5,893 nt of DNA from Propionibacteriaceae bacterium UBA6238. GTDB lineage: Bacteria; Actinomycetota; Actinomycetes; Propionibacteriales; Propionibacteriaceae. How positions within the stretch are numbered: position 1 is the first letter of the stretch; every line of letters starts with the position of its first letter. Under the pieces are notes generated by a model, which saw only the letters and a program-made list of their open reading frames with translations, had not been told where the DNA came from and searched no databases. Shown here in pieces: positions 4,807 through 5,893 of this stretch. Both the position numbers and the translations under genes were made by a program. The DNA lies in contig DJWE01000028.1 in assembly GCA_002441465.1 (NCBI GenBank), forward strand, positions 17,029-22,921, read 5' to 3'.

Positions 4807-5893
4807 TCAGTCCTCGTCCTGGGGAAGTCGCGCGGACAGCTTCCGCCGCAGCGCGGCGTCGATCAGACCGACGAACAGCGGGTGCGGCTGGGTGGGCCGG
4901 GACTTCAGCTCGGGATGAGCCTGGGTGCCGACGTAGTAGGGGTGCTGGTCGCGATCGAGTTCCACGAACTCGACCAGATTGCCGTCCGGGCTGGTGCCGG
5001 AGATCTTGAGTCCGCGGGCTTCCAGTTCGTCGCGGTAGGCATTGTTCACCTCGTAGCGGTGGCGGTGCCGCTCGCTGACCCGCGTGCTGCCGTACCGCTG
5101 CGCGACCAGCGATCCCGGCACCAGGTCGGCCGGGTAGGCACCCAGCCGCATCGTGGCGCCCATGTCGCCTTGACCGGACACGATCGCCACCTGCTCGGCC
5201 ATGGTCGCGATCACCGGCGCCTTGGTCTCGGGCTCGAACTCGGTGGACGCGGCGTCCTCCAGCCCGAGCAGGTTACGCGCGGCCTCGATCACCATGCACT
5301 GCAGGCCCAGGCAGAGCCCGAGCGTGGGCACCTGGTTCTCCCGTGCGTACCGCAGGGCGCCGAGCTTGCCCTCCACGCCCCGGATGCCGAACCCACCGGG
5401 GACGCAGACACCATCCACATCGCCCAGCTCGGCCGCGGCGCCGGCTGGCGTCTCGCAGGTGTCGGAGGCCACCCAGCGCACGTTCACCTTGGCCCAGTTC
5501 GCGAAACCGCCCGCCCGCAGGGCCTCGGACACGCTCAGGTAGGCATCGGGGAGGTCGATGTACTTGCCGACCAGCGCGATCGTGACCTCCTCCTTCGGGT
5601 GGTGCACGCGCTCGAGGAGGTCGTTCCACTTGCTCCAGTCGACGTCACGGAAGGAGACGCCGAGCCGCCGCACCACGTAGGCGTCCAGGCCCTCGGTGTG
5701 GATCACCCGTGGGATGTCGTAGATGCTGGGCGCGTCCGGGCAGGAAATCACCGCCTCCTCGTCGACGTCGCACATCAGGGCGATCTTGCGCTTCACTCCG
5801 GTCGGGATGTCCATGCTCGCCCGGCAGACGATCGCGTCCGGCTGGATGCCCACCTGGCGCAGGGCGGCGACCGAGTGCTGGGTGGGCTTGGTC
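4807..5893 (-). CDS. pyrG: CTP synthase (glutamine-hydrolysing), 3' part of gene
   Basis: CTP synthase makes CTP from UTP, ATP and glutamine, the last step of pyrimidine nucleotide synthesis. The window holds the last 361 codons; the 5' part lies beyond the right edge. The visible protein opens with TKPTQHSVAALRQVGIQPD, a conserved stretch of the synthetase domain, followed by IVCRA and the VHHPKEEVTIALVGKY linker. The glutamine amidotransferase domain then runs to the end. It has the oxyanion region PGGFGIRGVEGK, the nucleophile Cys194 of the visible part in LGLCLGLQ (codon 5313-5311), and His326/Glu328 in GTQAHPELKSRPT (His codon 4917-4915), completing the Cys-His-Glu triad. Residues 14 onward could be mistaken for an ORF with a GTG start at 5853, but the homology clearly continues upstream. 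The C-terminus is short, as in many PyrG proteins. The gene looks intact within the window. Confidence 0.97.
   Translation of the reverse strand, partial: TKPTQHSVAALRQVGIQPDAIVCRASMDIPTGVKRKIALMCDVDEEAVISCPDAPSIYDIPRVIHTEGLDAYVVRRLGVSFRDVDWSKWNDLLERVHHPKEEVTIALVGKYIDLPDAYLSVSEALRAGGFANWAKVNVRWVASDTCETPAGAAAELGDVDGVCVPGGFGIRGVEGKLGALRYARENQVPTLGLCLGLQCMVIEAARNLLGLEDAASTEFEPETKAPVIATMAEQVAIVSGQGDMGATMRLGAYPADLVPGSLVAQRYGSTRVSERHRHRYEVNNAYRDELEARGLKISGTSPDGNLVEFVELDRDQHPYYVGTQAHPELKSRPTQPHPLFVGLIDAALRRKLSARLPQDED

Noticed and set aside
5811..5853. GTG at 5853 as start of a short CTP synthase
   Set aside because: The same frame continues to the window edge with TKPTQHSVAALRQ, a conserved PyrG stretch, so the gene is simply cut by the window.

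Overview
The window is a piece of a high-GC bacterial chromosome, and every gene I can support lies on the minus strand. In transcription order the genes are pyrG (3' part) - NUDIX hydrolase - xerD - [intergenic, 130 bp] - parA - small ribbon-helix-helix-like protein - scpA - scpB - rluB (5' part). From memory, this order is a well-known block of Actinomycetota chromosomes: in Mycobacterium tuberculosis the same families lie between pyrG and rluB. No alanine dehydrogenase (ald) gene lies between xerD and parA, unlike in Streptomyces as I recall it. The organism is therefore very probably an actinobacterium. I cannot name the genus from sequence alone.

Region by region: 5893-4807 holds the last 361 codons of CTP synthase. 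It is followed after 3 nt by an ADP-ribose-pyrophosphatase-like NUDIX protein (4803-4114), whose end overlaps the start of the tyrosine recombinase XerD (4130-3132). The 130-bp gap 3131-3002 carries a strong GC-rich hairpin without a U-run, a plausible end for the first operon. It also carries a -10-like TAGGAT exactly 6 nt before the GTG of parA. A TTGTCG element lies 11 nt upstream of that -10, which is the geometry of the actinobacterial RecA-independent DNA-damage (PafBC) promoter. A second operon follows with every gene pair overlapping: parA (3001-2099), a 110-residue protein (2114-1782), scpA (1785-949), scpB (952-323) and rluB (326-1, cut by the window edge).

Functionally the locus joins nucleotide metabolism (pyrG, NUDIX) to chromosome maintenance. 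XerD resolves chromosome dimers, the ParA-type ATPase probably acts in chromosome or protein positioning, and ScpA/ScpB are the kleisin and winged-helix subunits of the SMC condensin. RluB modifies 23S rRNA and appears to ride along by translational coupling. The most interesting points are the candidate damage-type leaderless promoter before parA-scpAB, and the small protein after ParA. Its layout (basic flexible N-terminus, RHH-like C-terminus) resembles the small ParA partners of plasmid partition systems. No RNA genes, mobile elements, CRISPR arrays or parS-like sites were seen.
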